A stretch of 64,000 bases of DNA, taken from Streptococcus oralis. GTDB taxonomy: Bacteria > Bacillota > Bacilli > Lactobacillales > Streptococcaceae. The notes under the pieces are model-generated. The model was not told the DNA's origin and searched no databases. It was given only the letters and a program-made list of their open reading frames with translations. The DNA lies in contig NZ_CP066059.1 of assembly GCF_016127915.1 (NCBI RefSeq), positions 1,508,001 through 1,572,000 of the forward strand. Direction: 5' to 3'. The position numbers and the translations under genes are program-made. Shown piece by piece: positions 55,196 through 64,000 of the stretch (the stretch's first letter is position 1; the number at the start of each line of letters is the position of its first letter).

Positions 55196-56374
55196 ATGAC
55201 AACTAAAGGTTATTTTGGACAATTTGGTGGTAGTTTTGTACCGGAACCGATTCAGGCTTTATTGGATGAGTTGGAAGTGACATTTGACAAATACAAGGAT
55301 GATCCAGAATTTTTGGCAGAATTTCGCCATTACTTGAAGGATTATTCAGGTCGTGAAACACCGCTCTATTTTGCAGAAAGTTTGACAGACCACCTAGGTG
55401 GAGCTAAGATTTATCTCAAGCGCGAAGACCTGAACCACCTTGGTTCTCACAAGCTTAACAACGTTCTAGGTCAAATCCTTCTTGCCAAACGTATGGGCAA
55501 AAAACGAGTGATCGCAGAAACAGGAGCTGGTCAGCACGGTGTTGCGACAGCAGCTGCTGCAGCCAAGTTTGGTATGGCCTGTGATGTCTACATGGGGGCA
55601 GAAGATGTGGAGCGTCAACGTCTCAATGTCTTCCGTATGGAGATGATGGGAGCAACTGTTCACGCAGTTGAAACGGGGACACGAACTCTCAAGGATGCGG
55701 TCGATGCAGCCTTTGGAGCGTGGATGAATGATCTTGAAGCCTTCTATGTGTTGGGATCTGCTGTGGGTCCTCACCCTTATCCTACCATTGTTCATGAATT
55801 CCAAAAGGTCATCAGTGAAGAATCTCGTCGTCAAATCTTAGAAAAAGAAGGTCGCTTACCAGACTACGTTATTGCCTGTGTAGGTGGTGGTTCTAATGCC
55901 ATCGGTGCTTTTTCACAGTATGTGGCTGATGAAGAAGTCAAATTGGTTGGGGTCGAAGCTGCCGGTCATGGACTTGATACAGACAAACACGCAGCCACTA
56001 TGACAAAAGGTAGTGTCGGAATTGTTGACGGCATGAAGACCTATGCAGTCTTTAAGGAAGATGGAGAGCTGGCGCCAGTTTACTCTATCTCAGCTGGTTT
56101 GGACTATCCAGGCGTTGGTCCAGAACACGCCTACTTTAAAGACTCAGGTCGCGTGGAATATGTCGCAGCGACAGATGAAGAAGCTGTCCAAGCTTTGCTT
56201 TTATTAAGCAAGACAGAAGGGATTATCCCAGCAATCGAAAGTTCGCACGCGATTGCAGAAGCGGTCAAACGTGCACCGAAACTAAGTAAAGATGAGATTA
56301 TCATCATCAATGTCTCTGGTCGTGGAGACAAGGACGTAGCTGCGATTGCAGACTACCTAGAAGCTGAAAAATAA
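55196..56374 (+). CDS. Second, stand-alone tryptophan synthase beta chain
   Basis: 392-residue TrpB1-type protein, clearly paralogous to the operon TrpB at 61160. PLP Lys is K86 in GSHKLNN; the catalytic Glu loop [17 protein letters not shown] phosphate loop and C-terminal SGRGDKD are intact, so it should be active. It differs from the operon enzyme at the PLP site (SHKLNN instead of AHKINN). It has no trpA partner and its own Trp T-box. AAGAGGAAAA precedes the ATG. It may make Trp from free indole plus serine or act on another substrate; function is inferred. Confidence 0.9.
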   Translation: MTTKGYFGQFGGSFVPEPIQALLDELEVTFDKYKDDPEFLAEFRHYLKDYSGRETPLYFAESLTDHLGGAKIYLKREDLNHLGSHKLNNVLGQILLAKRMGKKRVIAETGAGQHGVATAAAAAKFGMACDVYMGAEDVERQRLNVFRMEMMGATVHAVETGTRTLKDAVDAAFGAWMNDLEAFYVLGSAVGPHPYPTIVHEFQKVISEESRRQILEKEGRLPDYVIACVGGGSNAIGAFSQYVADEEVKLVGVEAAGHGLDTDKHAATMTKGSVGIVDGMKTYAVFKEDGELAPVYSISAGLDYPGVGPEHAYFKDSGRVEYVAATDEEAVQALLLLSKTEGIIPAIESSHAIAEAVKRAPKLSKDEIIIINVSGRGDKDVAAIADYLEAEK

Positions 56375-56377
56375 GAG

Positions 56378-56622
56378 ATGGAAAAATTACAGTCTTTTCT
56401 CTCACAGAGAGCTTGTGGTTGCTGGAAACAAGCAGAGAATGCTGTAAGGTTGGGTCCATCTGAAACGAGAGAAGAAAACATAATTCTCAAGGGAGTGCCC
56501 TTTATCGCACAGCCTGTTACAGAATCTTTCTAAGACAGGAATGAGAGATAGGAGAAATCCTATAATTGAGGTGGCACCGCGAATTTCGTCCTCACGCAAG
56601 TTATTTTGCGTGGGGATTTTTA
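56378..56622 (+). promoter_or_regulatory. Tryptophan T-box riboswitch 2
   Basis: Stem I base AGATGG (56378-56383) pairs CCATCT (56456-56461); the specifier TGG (56451-56453) lies in the loop just before it. The distal ACAGAGAGCTTG... arm is typical. T-box AATTGAGGTGGCACCGCG (56564-56581), then terminator CCTCACGCAA / TTGCGTGGGG with T run. It starts within 4 nt of the trpB-like stop codon and has no convincing promoter of its own, so it may be reached by read-through. Confidence 0.88.
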
Positions 56623-56719
56623 TATATTTATCGTAGATATGGTCATCAGTTTTAAACTATACTTCATCAATAGATAGATTTCTATAAAATATTTGTGAAC
56701 GAAGTGAGCATTGAACCGC

Positions 56720-56853
56720 TATTTCCCGCCATAGTGGTATTCTAGAGAAGCAAAGATGCTTATCTAGAACGGAATTTTTGAGACCTAAGGCTCAAAAATT
56801 AGGGATGAAATTTTGGAGAAAGTTGCTCCCGTCCGCACTATTTAAGGGAAATA
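56720..56853. repeat. MITE-like element, copy 2, in the trpE leader
   Basis: 134 bp with the same TATTTCCC / GGGAAATA ends as 46136-46270. The first hairpin has different arms (TTCTAGA.AAGCA / TGCTT.TCTAGAA) but is kept as a hairpin; the second hairpin and the AAGTTGCTCCCGTCCGCACTA block are near identical. It lies between T-box 2 and trpE. Confidence 0.82.
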
Positions 56854-56892
56854 GAAAAAGATTAAAAATAAGGAACTGAAAGGGAAATTACA

Positions 56893-58254
56893 ATGGAACG
56901 AATCATTCATGGAGATGTCTTATCACCAATCTTGGCTTATATGCGCCTAAAGGGGCAACACAAGGTTATCTTAGAAAGTATTCCGAGAGACAAGGAAACA
57001 GCTCGATTTTCTATCCTAGCCTATAATCCAGTTTTTGAGATTAAGTTTGAAAATGGAGTTCTTTATCAAAATGGTCAAGTGATTGATCGGGATCCTTTGG
57101 ATTTCCTTTATGAAGTGACTCATAAGAGTCAGCACCATTCAGACCTACCTTTTGGTGGAGGAGCTATTGGCTTTGTGGGTTACGATATGATTTCTCTTTA
57201 TGAAGAGATTGGCCAGATTCCTCAAGATACCATTGGGACGCCAGACATGCATTTCTTTGTCTATGAGAGTTACATAGTTTTTGACCATAAGAAGGAAAAA
57301 ATCCATGTCATTGAGGATGCTCTTTATAGCAATCGCAGCCAAGAAGATTTGGAAAAAGCTTTGAACCAAGTGCTGGAGGAATTACGCAACCCTGCTCCAA
57401 ATGAATTTGAAGACTTGGATTTATCTCCGTTGGATTTCAAATCGCATATTGCTCCTCAGAAGTTTGAGCAAATGGTGGAAACCACTCGTGACTTGATTCG
57501 TAACGGAGATATGTTCCAATGTGTACTCAGTCAACGCTTCTCAGCAGAAGTTACTGGAAATCCATTTGACTTCTATAGAAATCTCCGCGTGACCAATCCA
57601 TCCAATTACCTCTATTTCTATGACTTTGGGGATTATCAAATCATCGGTGCCAGTCCGGAAAGTTTGGTTTCTGTCAAAAACGGCATCGTGACAACCAATC
57701 CGATTGCGGGTACGCGACCAAGAGGGGCTACGGATGAAGAAGACAAGGCCTTGGCGACTGACCTGCTTTCTGATGAGAAGGAAACAGCAGAACATCGGAT
57801 GTTAGTAGACTTGGGACGCAATGATATCGGTCGAATCTCTGAAACAGCAAGTGTTCAAGTCACCAAGTATATGGAGGTTGAGCTCTTCCGCTATATTATG
57901 CATTTGACCAGCGTGGTCAAGGGGCGTTTGCTTCCAGAACTAACTGCCATGGATGCCTTGAAAGCTACACTTCCAGCTGGAACAGTTTCAGGAGCACCAA
58001 AGATTCGGGCGATGAGACGCATCTATGAACTGGAAACAGAAAAACGTGGCCTATACGCAGGAGCAATTGGCTACTTGTCTGCGACGGGTGATATGGATTT
58101 GGCCATTGCCATCCGAACTATGATTCTTAAAAATCAAACAGCCTATGTGCAGGCTGGGGCAGGGATTGTCTACGACTCCATCGCCCAAAACGAATACCAA
58201 GAAACCATTAACAAGGCTAAATCTATGACTAGAATTGGAGAACTAAGACCATGA
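56893..58254 (+). CDS. trpE: Anthranilate synthase component I
   Basis: 453-residue chorismate-binding enzyme making anthranilate with TrpG. Feedback-site LES motif near the N-terminus (VILESIPRDKETARFS); catalytic core FQCVLSQRF, GASPESLV, PIAGTRPRGATDEED, LVDLGRNDIGRI and GTVSGAPKIRAM. GAAAGGG lies upstream. First gene of trpEGDCFBA; it overlaps trpG by 4 nt. Confidence 0.98.
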   Translation: MERIIHGDVLSPILAYMRLKGQHKVILESIPRDKETARFSILAYNPVFEIKFENGVLYQNGQVIDRDPLDFLYEVTHKSQHHSDLPFGGGAIGFVGYDMISLYEEIGQIPQDTIGTPDMHFFVYESYIVFDHKKEKIHVIEDALYSNRSQEDLEKALNQVLEELRNPAPNEFEDLDLSPLDFKSHIAPQKFEQMVETTRDLIRNGDMFQCVLSQRFSAEVTGNPFDFYRNLRVTNPSNYLYFYDFGDYQIIGASPESLVSVKNGIVTTNPIAGTRPRGATDEEDKALATDLLSDEKETAEHRMLVDLGRNDIGRISETASVQVTKYMEVELFRYIMHLTSVVKGRLLPELTAMDALKATLPAGTVSGAPKIRAMRRIYELETEKRGLYAGAIGYLSATGDMDLAIAIRTMILKNQTAYVQAGAGIVYDSIAQNEYQETINKAKSMTRIGELRP

Positions 58255-58817
58255 TTTTATTGATTGACAACTATGATTCCTTTACCTATAACTTGGCCCA
58301 ATACATCGGGAATTTTGCAGAAGTACAGGTCTTGAGAAATGATGATTCCAAACTGTATGAAGAAGCTGAAAAAGCAGATGGTCTGGTCTTTTCTCCTGGT
58401 CCAGGTTGGCCAGTTGATGCTGGAAAGATGGAAGACATGATTCGTGACTTTGCAGGTAAGAAGCCGATTCTAGGAATTTGTTTGGGTCACCAAGCTATCG
58501 CAGAAGTCTTTGGTGGACAGTTAGGCTTGGCTCCCAAAGTTATGCATGGGAAACAGAGCCATATCAGCTTTGAAGTGCCTTCTGTTCTCTATCAAGGTAT
58601 TGAGGATGGTCGTCCAGTCATGCGTTACCACAGTATTTTGATTGAAGAAATGCCAGAAGGCTTTGAAGTGACAGCTCGTTCGACTGATGACCAAGCCATT
58701 ATGGGAATTCAACACAAAACCCTTCCAATTTATGGCTTCCAGTACCATCCAGAGAGTATCGGAACGCCAGACGGCTTGTCTTCTATTCAGAATTTTATCG
58801 AGAAGGTTGTAAAGTGA
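58251..58817 (+). CDS. trpG: Anthranilate synthase component II (glutamine amidotransferase)
   Basis: 188-residue class I amidotransferase supplying ammonia to TrpE. Nucleophile Cys in GICLGHQ, His/Glu in QYHPESI. N-terminal [15 protein letters not shown] is diagnostic. ATGA overlap with trpE couples their translation. It may also serve folate synthesis if no pabA exists elsewhere. Confidence 0.97.
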   Translation: MILLIDNYDSFTYNLAQYIGNFAEVQVLRNDDSKLYEEAEKADGLVFSPGPGWPVDAGKMEDMIRDFAGKKPILGICLGHQAIAEVFGGQLGLAPKVMHGKQSHISFEVPSVLYQGIEDGRPVMRYHSILIEEMPEGFEVTARSTDDQAIMGIQHKTLPIYGFQYHPESIGTPDGLSSIQNFIEKVVK

Positions 58818-58827
58818 GGAAACTAGG

Positions 58828-59832
58828 ATGAAAGAGATTATTGAAAAATTAGCAAAATTTGAAAATTTGACAGGTGTGGAAATGACGGATGTCATCGAGC
58901 GTATCGTAACCGGGCGTGTAACAGAGGCGCAGATTGCTTCTCTCCTCTTGGCCCTTAAGATGAAGGGGGAAACACCTGAAGAGCGCACAGCCATTGCCCA
59001 AGTCATGAGAGGCCATGCCCAACATATTCCAACTGAAATCCATGACGCCATGGACAACTGTGGTACTGGTGGAGACAAGTCCTTCAGCTTTAACATTTCG
59101 ACCACTGCAGCCTTTGTCTTGGCTGGTGGCGGCATTCATATGGCAAAACACGGTAACCGCTCGATTTCTTCTAAATCGGGTTCGGCAGATGTCCTTCAAG
59201 CATTGGGCATCAATCTTGACCTCAAACCAGCTGAACTAGGTAAGGTTTTCGATAAAACTGGAATCGTCTTTCTCTTCGCTAAAAATATGCACCCAGCAAT
59301 GAAGTACATTATGCCAGCTCGTTTGGAATTAGGGATTCCTACGATTATGAACTTGACTGGTCCCCTGATTCATCCAATGGCCTTGGAAACACAGCTTCTT
59401 GGAATTAGTCGTCCAGAACTGCTAGAAAGTACAGCTCAGGTATTGAAAAATATGGGTCGCAAACGTGCCATCGTGGTTGCTGGACCAGAAGGGCTTGATG
59501 AAGCTGGCTTGAACGGAACAACCAATATTGCTCTTCTTGAAAATGGCGAAATCACCTTGTCAAGCTTCACTCCGGAGGATCTGGGGATGGAACGTTACGC
59601 TATCGAAGATATTCGTGGAGGGAATGCTCAGGAAAATGCAGAAATTTTGCTTAGTGTTCTTAAAAACGAACCAAGCCCATTTTTGGAAACGACAGTTCTA
59701 AATGCTGGTCTTGGTTTCTATGCTAATGGTAAGGTTGATAGTATTAAAGAAGGTGTTGCCTTGGCCCGTCAAGTGATTGCTAGTGGCAAGGCCATTGAAA
59801 AACTCAGACTGTTACAGGAGTACCAAAAATGA
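58828..59832 (+). CDS. trpD: Anthranilate phosphoribosyltransferase
   Basis: 334-residue enzyme joining anthranilate and PRPP. The PRPP-binding loop is [17 protein letters not shown], followed by [22 protein letters not shown] and NLTGPLIHP. It begins 11 nt after trpG and overlaps trpC by 4 nt. Confidence 0.98.
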   Translation: MKEIIEKLAKFENLTGVEMTDVIERIVTGRVTEAQIASLLLALKMKGETPEERTAIAQVMRGHAQHIPTEIHDAMDNCGTGGDKSFSFNISTTAAFVLAGGGIHMAKHGNRSISSKSGSADVLQALGINLDLKPAELGKVFDKTGIVFLFAKNMHPAMKYIMPARLELGIPTIMNLTGPLIHPMALETQLLGISRPELLESTAQVLKNMGRKRAIVVAGPEGLDEAGLNGTTNIALLENGEITLSSFTPEDLGMERYAIEDIRGGNAQENAEILLSVLKNEPSPFLETTVLNAGLGFYANGKVDSIKEGVALARQVIASGKAIEKLRLLQEYQK

Positions 59833-60596
59833 GTCAGGAATTTTTAGCACGAATCTTAGAGCAGAAGGCGCGTGAAGTCGAGCAAATGGAGCTGGAGCAA
59901 ATCCAGCCCTTGCGCCAGACCTATCGCTTGGCAGAATTTTTGAAGAATCATCAGGACAGATTACAGGTAATCGCTGAGGTCAAGAAAGCTAGCCCTAGTC
60001 TGGGAGATATCAATCTCGATGTGGATATTGTGCAACAGGCCCAGACTTATGAAGCAAACGGCGCAGTGATGATTTCGGTTTTGACAGATGAGATTTTCTT
60101 TAAAGGACATTTGGATTATCTACGAGAGATCTCCAGTCAGGTAGAGATTCCGACGCTCAACAAGGACTTTATCATCGATGAAAAGCAAATCATCCGTGCT
60201 CGCAATGCCGGTGCGACAGTTATTTTGCTCATTGTGGCTGCCTTGTCAGAAGAACGTCTCAAGGAACTGTATGACTACGCGACAGAGCTTGGACTGGAAG
60301 TCTTGGTGGAAACCCACAATCTAGCTGAACTAGAAGTAGCCCACAGACTTGGTGCTGAGATTATTGGGGTTAATAATCGCAATTTGACCACCTTTGAAGT
60401 CGACTTGCAGACCAGTGTAGACTTGGCCCAGCACTTTAAGGAAGATCGTTATTACATCTCTGAATCTGCTATTTTCACAGGGCAGGATGCGGAACGAGTA
60501 GCACCATATTTTAACGGAATTTTGGTGGGAACAGCTCTTATGCAGGCAGAGGATGTGGCTCAAAGAATCAAGGAGTTGCAGATTGACAAAGGTTAA
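59829..60596 (+). CDS. trpC: Indole-3-glycerol phosphate synthase
   Basis: 255-residue (beta/alpha)8 barrel closing the indole ring. Signature [15 protein letters not shown], then [19 protein letters not shown] strand ([13 protein letters not shown]), [13 protein letters not shown] and ISESAIF. Stand-alone (not fused to TrpF). ATGA overlap with trpD; its end overlaps trpF by 14 nt. Confidence 0.97.
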   Translation: MSQEFLARILEQKAREVEQMELEQIQPLRQTYRLAEFLKNHQDRLQVIAEVKKASPSLGDINLDVDIVQQAQTYEANGAVMISVLTDEIFFKGHLDYLREISSQVEIPTLNKDFIIDEKQIIRARNAGATVILLIVAALSEERLKELYDYATELGLEVLVETHNLAELEVAHRLGAEIIGVNNRNLTTFEVDLQTSVDLAQHFKEDRYYISESAIFTGQDAERVAPYFNGILVGTALMQAEDVAQRIKELQIDKG

Positions 60597-61182
60597 AATT
60601 TGTGGACTATCGACCAAAGAAGCGGTAGAGACAGCCGTATCAGCAGGATCAGACTATATCGGTTTTGTCTTCGCACCTAGTAAAAGGCAGGTGACCTTGG
60701 AACAGGCTGATGAGCTGGCAAAGCTCATTCCTTCAGACGTAAAAAAGGTTGGTGTATTTGTTTCACCAAGTCGGGCAGAACTGTTAGAAGCGATTGAAAA
60801 AGTTGGCTTGGACTTGATTCAAGTTCATGGTCAGGTAGGGGATGATTTGTTTGAGGATTTACCTTGTGCCAGTATTCAGGCTGTGCAAGTGGATGGAAAT
60901 GGACATGTGCCAAATTCTCAGGCAGATTATCTCCTCTTTGATGCCCCTGTTGCTGGGAGTGGCCAGACCTTTGACTGGGGTCAACTGGATACGACAGGAC
61001 TAGCTCAGCCCTTCTTTATCGCAGGTGGGCTTAATGAAGATAATGTAGTAAAAGCAATTCAACACTTTACTCCCTATGCAGTAGATGTATCAAGCGGAGT
61101 GGAGATAGATGGACAAAAAGATCATGAAAAGATTAGAAGATTTATAGAGAGGGTAAAGCATGGCATATCAAGAACCAAATAA
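60583..61182 (+). CDS. trpF: Phosphoribosylanthranilate isomerase
   Basis: 199-residue barrel isomerising PRA to CdRP. N-terminal KVKICGLST with catalytic Cys; general acid Asp in [25 protein letters not shown] and DVSSGVE phosphate site. The TTG at 60583 is the start: AAGGAG precedes it and it gives the canonical MTKVKICG, whereas the ATG at 60553 would add residues not seen in the family. It lies 14 nt inside trpC and overlaps trpB by 23 nt. Confidence 0.95.
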   Translation: MTKVKICGLSTKEAVETAVSAGSDYIGFVFAPSKRQVTLEQADELAKLIPSDVKKVGVFVSPSRAELLEAIEKVGLDLIQVHGQVGDDLFEDLPCASIQAVQVDGNGHVPNSQADYLLFDAPVAGSGQTFDWGQLDTTGLAQPFFIAGGLNEDNVVKAIQHFTPYAVDVSSGVEIDGQKDHEKIRRFIERVKHGISRTK

Positions 61183-62383
61183 AGATGGATTTTACGGAAA
61201 ATTCGGCGGACGTTTCGTCCCAGAAACATTGATGACAGCAGTTTTGGACTTGGAGAAGGCCTACCGTGAAAGTCAGGCAGACCCCAGTTTCCAAGAGGAA
61301 TTAAACCAACTTTTGCGCCAGTATGTAGGACGTGAAACGCCTCTTTACTACGCAAAAAACTTGACCCAGCATATCGGCGGAGCCAAGATTTACCTTAAAC
61401 GTGAAGATCTCAACCATACAGGCGCCCACAAGATTAACAATGCCTTGGGACAAGTTTTACTGGCTAAACGCATGGGCAAGAAGAAAATTATCGCTGAAAC
61501 AGGTGCTGGTCAGCACGGTGTGGCAACTGCAACTGCTGCAGCTCTCTTTAACATGGAATGTACCATCTATATGGGTGAGGAAGATGTTAAACGCCAAGCC
61601 CTTAATGTCTTCCGTATGGAGCTTTTGGGAGCTAAGGTTGAGGCCGTGACAGATGGTTCGCGCGTGCTCAAGGATGCAGTTAATGCAGCCCTTCGTTCAT
61701 GGGTAGCTAACATCGATGACACCCACTATATCCTTGGTTCTGCCTTGGGGCCTCATCCTTTCCCAGAAATCGTTCGTGACTTCCAAAGTGTCATCGGTCG
61801 AGAGGCTAAACAACAGTACCGTGACTTGACCGGCCAAGATTTGCCAGATGCCCTAGTAGCTTGTGTTGGTGGTGGTTCTAATGCTATCGGACTCTTCCAT
61901 CCCTTTGTAGAAGATGAGTCAGTAGCCATGTATGGTGCTGAAGCAGCTGGACTTGGTGTAGATACAGAGCATCACGTAGCGACTTTGACCAAAGGCCGTC
62001 CAGGTGTTCTTCACGGTTCCCTCATGGATGTGCTCCAAGACGCCCATGGTCAAATTCTTGAAGCCTTCTCTATCTCAGCAGGTTTGGACTATCCAGGTAT
62101 CGGTCCAGAACATTCTCACTACCACGATATCAAACGTGCCAGCTATGTTCCTGTGACTGACGAGGAAGCCTTGGAAGGATTCCAACTCTTGTCTCGTGTG
62201 GAAGGGATTATCCCAGCCTTGGAATCTAGCCATGCCATTGCCTTTGCGGTGAAATTGGCCAAAGAACTCGGACCAGAAAAGTCAATGATTGTCTGTCTAT
62301 CAGGTCGTGGGGACAAGGATGTGGTCCAAGTCAAAGACCGCTTGGAAGCAGATGCAGCAAAGAAGGGAGAAGCTCATGCCTAA
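61160..62383 (+). CDS. trpB: Tryptophan synthase beta chain
   Basis: 407-residue PLP enzyme condensing indole and serine, partner of TrpA. PLP Lys is K91 in GAHKINN; catalytic Glu in [19 protein letters not shown] phosphate loop; SGRGDKDV near the end. The start lies 23 nt inside trpF, with GAGAGGG upstream; the end overlaps trpA by 8 nt. Compare the stand-alone paralogue at 55196. Confidence 0.98.
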   Translation: MAYQEPNKDGFYGKFGGRFVPETLMTAVLDLEKAYRESQADPSFQEELNQLLRQYVGRETPLYYAKNLTQHIGGAKIYLKREDLNHTGAHKINNALGQVLLAKRMGKKKIIAETGAGQHGVATATAAALFNMECTIYMGEEDVKRQALNVFRMELLGAKVEAVTDGSRVLKDAVNAALRSWVANIDDTHYILGSALGPHPFPEIVRDFQSVIGREAKQQYRDLTGQDLPDALVACVGGGSNAIGLFHPFVEDESVAMYGAEAAGLGVDTEHHVATLTKGRPGVLHGSLMDVLQDAHGQILEAFSISAGLDYPGIGPEHSHYHDIKRASYVPVTDEEALEGFQLLSRVEGIIPALESSHAIAFAVKLAKELGPEKSMIVCLSGRGDKDVVQVKDRLEADAAKKGEAHA

Positions 62384-63152
62384 GACACTAACAGAAAAAT
62401 TGAATGCTATCAAAGCAGCTGGAAAAGGAATTTTTGTTCCCTATATCATGGCTGGAGACCATGAGAAAGGCTTGGATGGTCTCGCTGAAACAATCCACTT
62501 TTTAGAAGATTTGGGTGTCTCAGCTATTGAAGTGGGTATTCCCTTTTCTGACCCTGTTGCAGATGGACCTGTTATCGAAGAAGCAGGCTTGCGCAGTTTA
62601 GCTCAGGGGACTTCGACCCAGGCTTTGGTTGAAACCTTGAAAACCATTGAAACAGAGGTTCCGCTTGTTATCATGACCTACTTTAACCCCCTCTTTCAGT
62701 ACGGTGTGGAGAAATTTGTCAAAGATTTGGCAGATACAGCGGTTAAAGGATTGATTATCCCAGACCTGCCTCATGAGCATGCCAACTTTGTGGAGCCATT
62801 TTTGGCAGATACAGATATTGCATTGATTCCCCTAGTTAGCTTGACAACAGGACTTGAGCGTCAAAAAGAGTTGATTGAAGGAGCAGAAGGTTTTGTCTAT
62901 GCCGTTGCCATCAATGGGGTGACAGGGAAGTCAGGCAATTACCGAGCAGACTTGGACAAGCACTTGGCACAATTGCATCAAGTAGCTGACATTCCAGTCT
63001 TGACAGGTTTTGGTGTATCAAGTCAAGCCGATGTAGAACGCTTCAATGCGGTGTCAGATGGTGTTATCGTTGGTTCGAAAATTGTAAAAGCTCTCCACCA
63101 AGGAGAGCCGATTGAGGACTTTATCAAACAAGCAGTAGCTTACCAAAAATAA
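62376..63152 (+). CDS. trpA: Tryptophan synthase alpha chain
   Basis: 258-residue barrel that cleaves indole-3-glycerol phosphate and channels indole to TrpB. Catalytic Glu in [22 protein letters not shown] and catalytic Asp in [10 protein letters not shown]; later [10 protein letters not shown] and GVIVGSKIV. The ATG at 62376 has GGGAG upstream and overlaps the trpB stop. Last gene of the operon. Confidence 0.97.
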   Translation: MPKTLTEKLNAIKAAGKGIFVPYIMAGDHEKGLDGLAETIHFLEDLGVSAIEVGIPFSDPVADGPVIEEAGLRSLAQGTSTQALVETLKTIETEVPLVIMTYFNPLFQYGVEKFVKDLADTAVKGLIIPDLPHEHANFVEPFLADTDIALIPLVSLTTGLERQKELIEGAEGFVYAVAINGVTGKSGNYRADLDKHLAQLHQVADIPVLTGFGVSSQADVERFNAVSDGVIVGSKIVKALHQGEPIEDFIKQAVAYQK

Positions 63153-63170
63153 TCAAACAAGTAGCAAGTA

Positions 63171-63206
63171 AGAGGAAAGGCACAAAAGGAAGTCTTTCCT
63201 TTTTCT
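63171..63206 (+). terminator. Terminator of the trp operon
   Basis: AGAGGAAAG / CTTTCCTTTT pairing (or the nested AAAGGAAG / TTTCCTTT) followed by T-rich sequence. Confidence 0.75.
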
Positions 63207-63241
63207 TTTGAGGGTATAAGTTCATGAATGACAGTTGAATA

Positions 63242-64000
63242 TTAGTTTGGGTATTGCTTATGAATGGTATCTATATAGTTGGTGAAATGTTTCAGGAAAT
63301 GCTTAGGAGATATAACAGTGATGTATTTTCCAAAAGCAAGCAAGGTATTGTATCCCCAATCATTGTCGTTTAACGGATAAGTAATCTCGTAAATATCGCT
63401 ATTAATAGGTTTTATGGCATTATAGCCTAAGAGTTCCACAAATCGATCAAGAACAATTTTCTGGACATGCAGGATGACAGGTACTTTGTTTTCATTCATC
63501 CAAGCACCACCATCATAGGGAAGTGGTGTAAAATGTCTTTTTGAAAAAGTATCGGAGAGAGTAAGTTCACTAATTCTAGCAACTTTAAAAACAGAAAAAC
63601 GCGCTTTATCAGTATCGTAGGCATCCATATACCAACTCCGGTCCTTATAGACAATACGGTAAGGCTCACAATTTTTTTGACTCACCAGTCCTTGTGAATT
63701 AATATAGGAAAATTTTATTTTTACTCTACCTCTGATAGCTTCCAATAACTTAAAAATCAAAGTTCGTATTTCCAAGTTCCCTTGAGATAGAGATAAATCA
63801 ATTTCGAAATCAGAGTATGTATTGGTAGCATTTAATTTCAATATAGCATTGAAAGTAGAGGCATCTTCCAATACTTGATAACGGCTTTTTAAACCAGATT
63901 CGATCGAAAGCCTCTCGGATTGGGTCAGGGGAGGTTTATCAGTTTGGAAGTCTTCCATAAGAAAAATGCCTCCATTTTTTCCTTTCATTACATAGAGAGG
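63242..64000 (-). CDS. WYL-domain transcriptional regulator, 5'-truncated by window edge
   Basis: At least 253 residues of a YafY/DeoR-like regulator. The WYL domain is visible as IKFSYINSQGLVSQKNCEPYRIVYKDRSWYMDAYDTDKARFSVFKVARI (the W-Y of RSWYMDA corresponds to WYL), followed by a WCX-type C-terminal region. The frame stays open upstream of the ATG at 63988 to the window edge (PLYVMKGKNGGIF), where the end of an N-terminal HTH wing would be expected, so that ATG is probably internal and the gene continues beyond base 64000. WYL domains sense small ligands or nucleic acid; its target is unknown. Confidence 0.85.
   Translation of the reverse strand, partial: PLYVMKGKNGGIFLMEDFQTDKPPLTQSERLSIESGLKSRYQVLEDASTFNAILKLNATNTYSDFEIDLSLSQGNLEIRTLIFKLLEAIRGRVKIKFSYINSQGLVSQKNCEPYRIVYKDRSWYMDAYDTDKARFSVFKVARISELTLSDTFSKRHFTPLPYDGGAWMNENKVPVILHVQKIVLDRFVELLGYNAIKPINSDIYEITYPLNDNDWGYNTLLAFGKYITVISPKHFLKHFTNYIDTIHKQYPN

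Overview
The window is a chromosomal segment from a mitis-group Streptococcus (S. mitis / S. oralis / S. infantis / S. pneumoniae neighbourhood). The evidence is a complete rRNA operon with mitis-type 16S signatures, two BOX repeats (known from pneumococcus and close relatives), a ComX cin-box in front of ssbB, and a gene order that, as I remember it, largely follows the S. pneumoniae block raf - gal - xpt/pbuX - exoA - trp. The species cannot be fixed by eye. No prophage, transposase or CRISPR array was seen.

Layout. (1) 1-2301: 3' end of valS, then a very AT-rich orphan gene for a 953-residue membrane protein of unknown function (2393-5254), the best candidate here for something undescribed. 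(2) 5.5-10.9 kb: rpoE, pyrG behind a CTP-sensing attenuator, a DUF4651 / thioredoxin-like / ytpR cluster with an apparently leaderless first gene, an SDR, and competence ssbB. (3) 10.9-16.9 kb: a BOX element, groES-groEL with CIRCE, queH, a DUF402 gene, and divergent recX / rlmD, whose 37-bp gap suggests that both are leaderless. (4) 16.9-23.7 kb: tRNA-Glu, 16S, tRNA-Ala, 23S, 5S and 17 further tRNAs, none encoding CCA. (5) 23.7-32.5 kb: birA-rafR and the divergent raffinose/melibiose operon aga-rafEFG plus gtfA, with a cre-like site. (6) 32.6-40.8 kb: an O-antigen-ligase-like protein, MarR regulator plus osmoprotectant ABC transporter, pnuC with an NAD+-II-like riboswitch, and sczA/czcD zinc resistance. 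(7) 39.8-44.1 kb: galR, galK, galT and a thioesterase. (8) 44.2-49.1 kb: xpt-pbuX behind a purine riboswitch, exoA with a VOC protein, and the DUF3290-DUF421 pair. (9) 49.1-54.8 kb: a heterodimeric ABC exporter with one degenerate ATP site, a BOX element, then a phosphosugar transferase plus DegT aminotransferase pair. (10) 54.8-63.2 kb: tryptophan synthesis: a Trp T-box, a stand-alone second TrpB, another Trp T-box, a MITE-like repeat, then trpEGDCFBA with overlapping genes. The window ends inside a WYL-domain regulator gene.

How the genes work together. Much of the region is metabolism under RNA-level control: CTP attenuation (pyrG), NAD+ (pnuC), purine (xpt-pbuX) and two tryptophan T-boxes. 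Sugar genes are set up for carbon catabolite control. A roughly 135-bp TATTTCCC-bounded repeat lies in two of the riboregulated leaders (xpt and trpE), downstream of the switch terminator each time.
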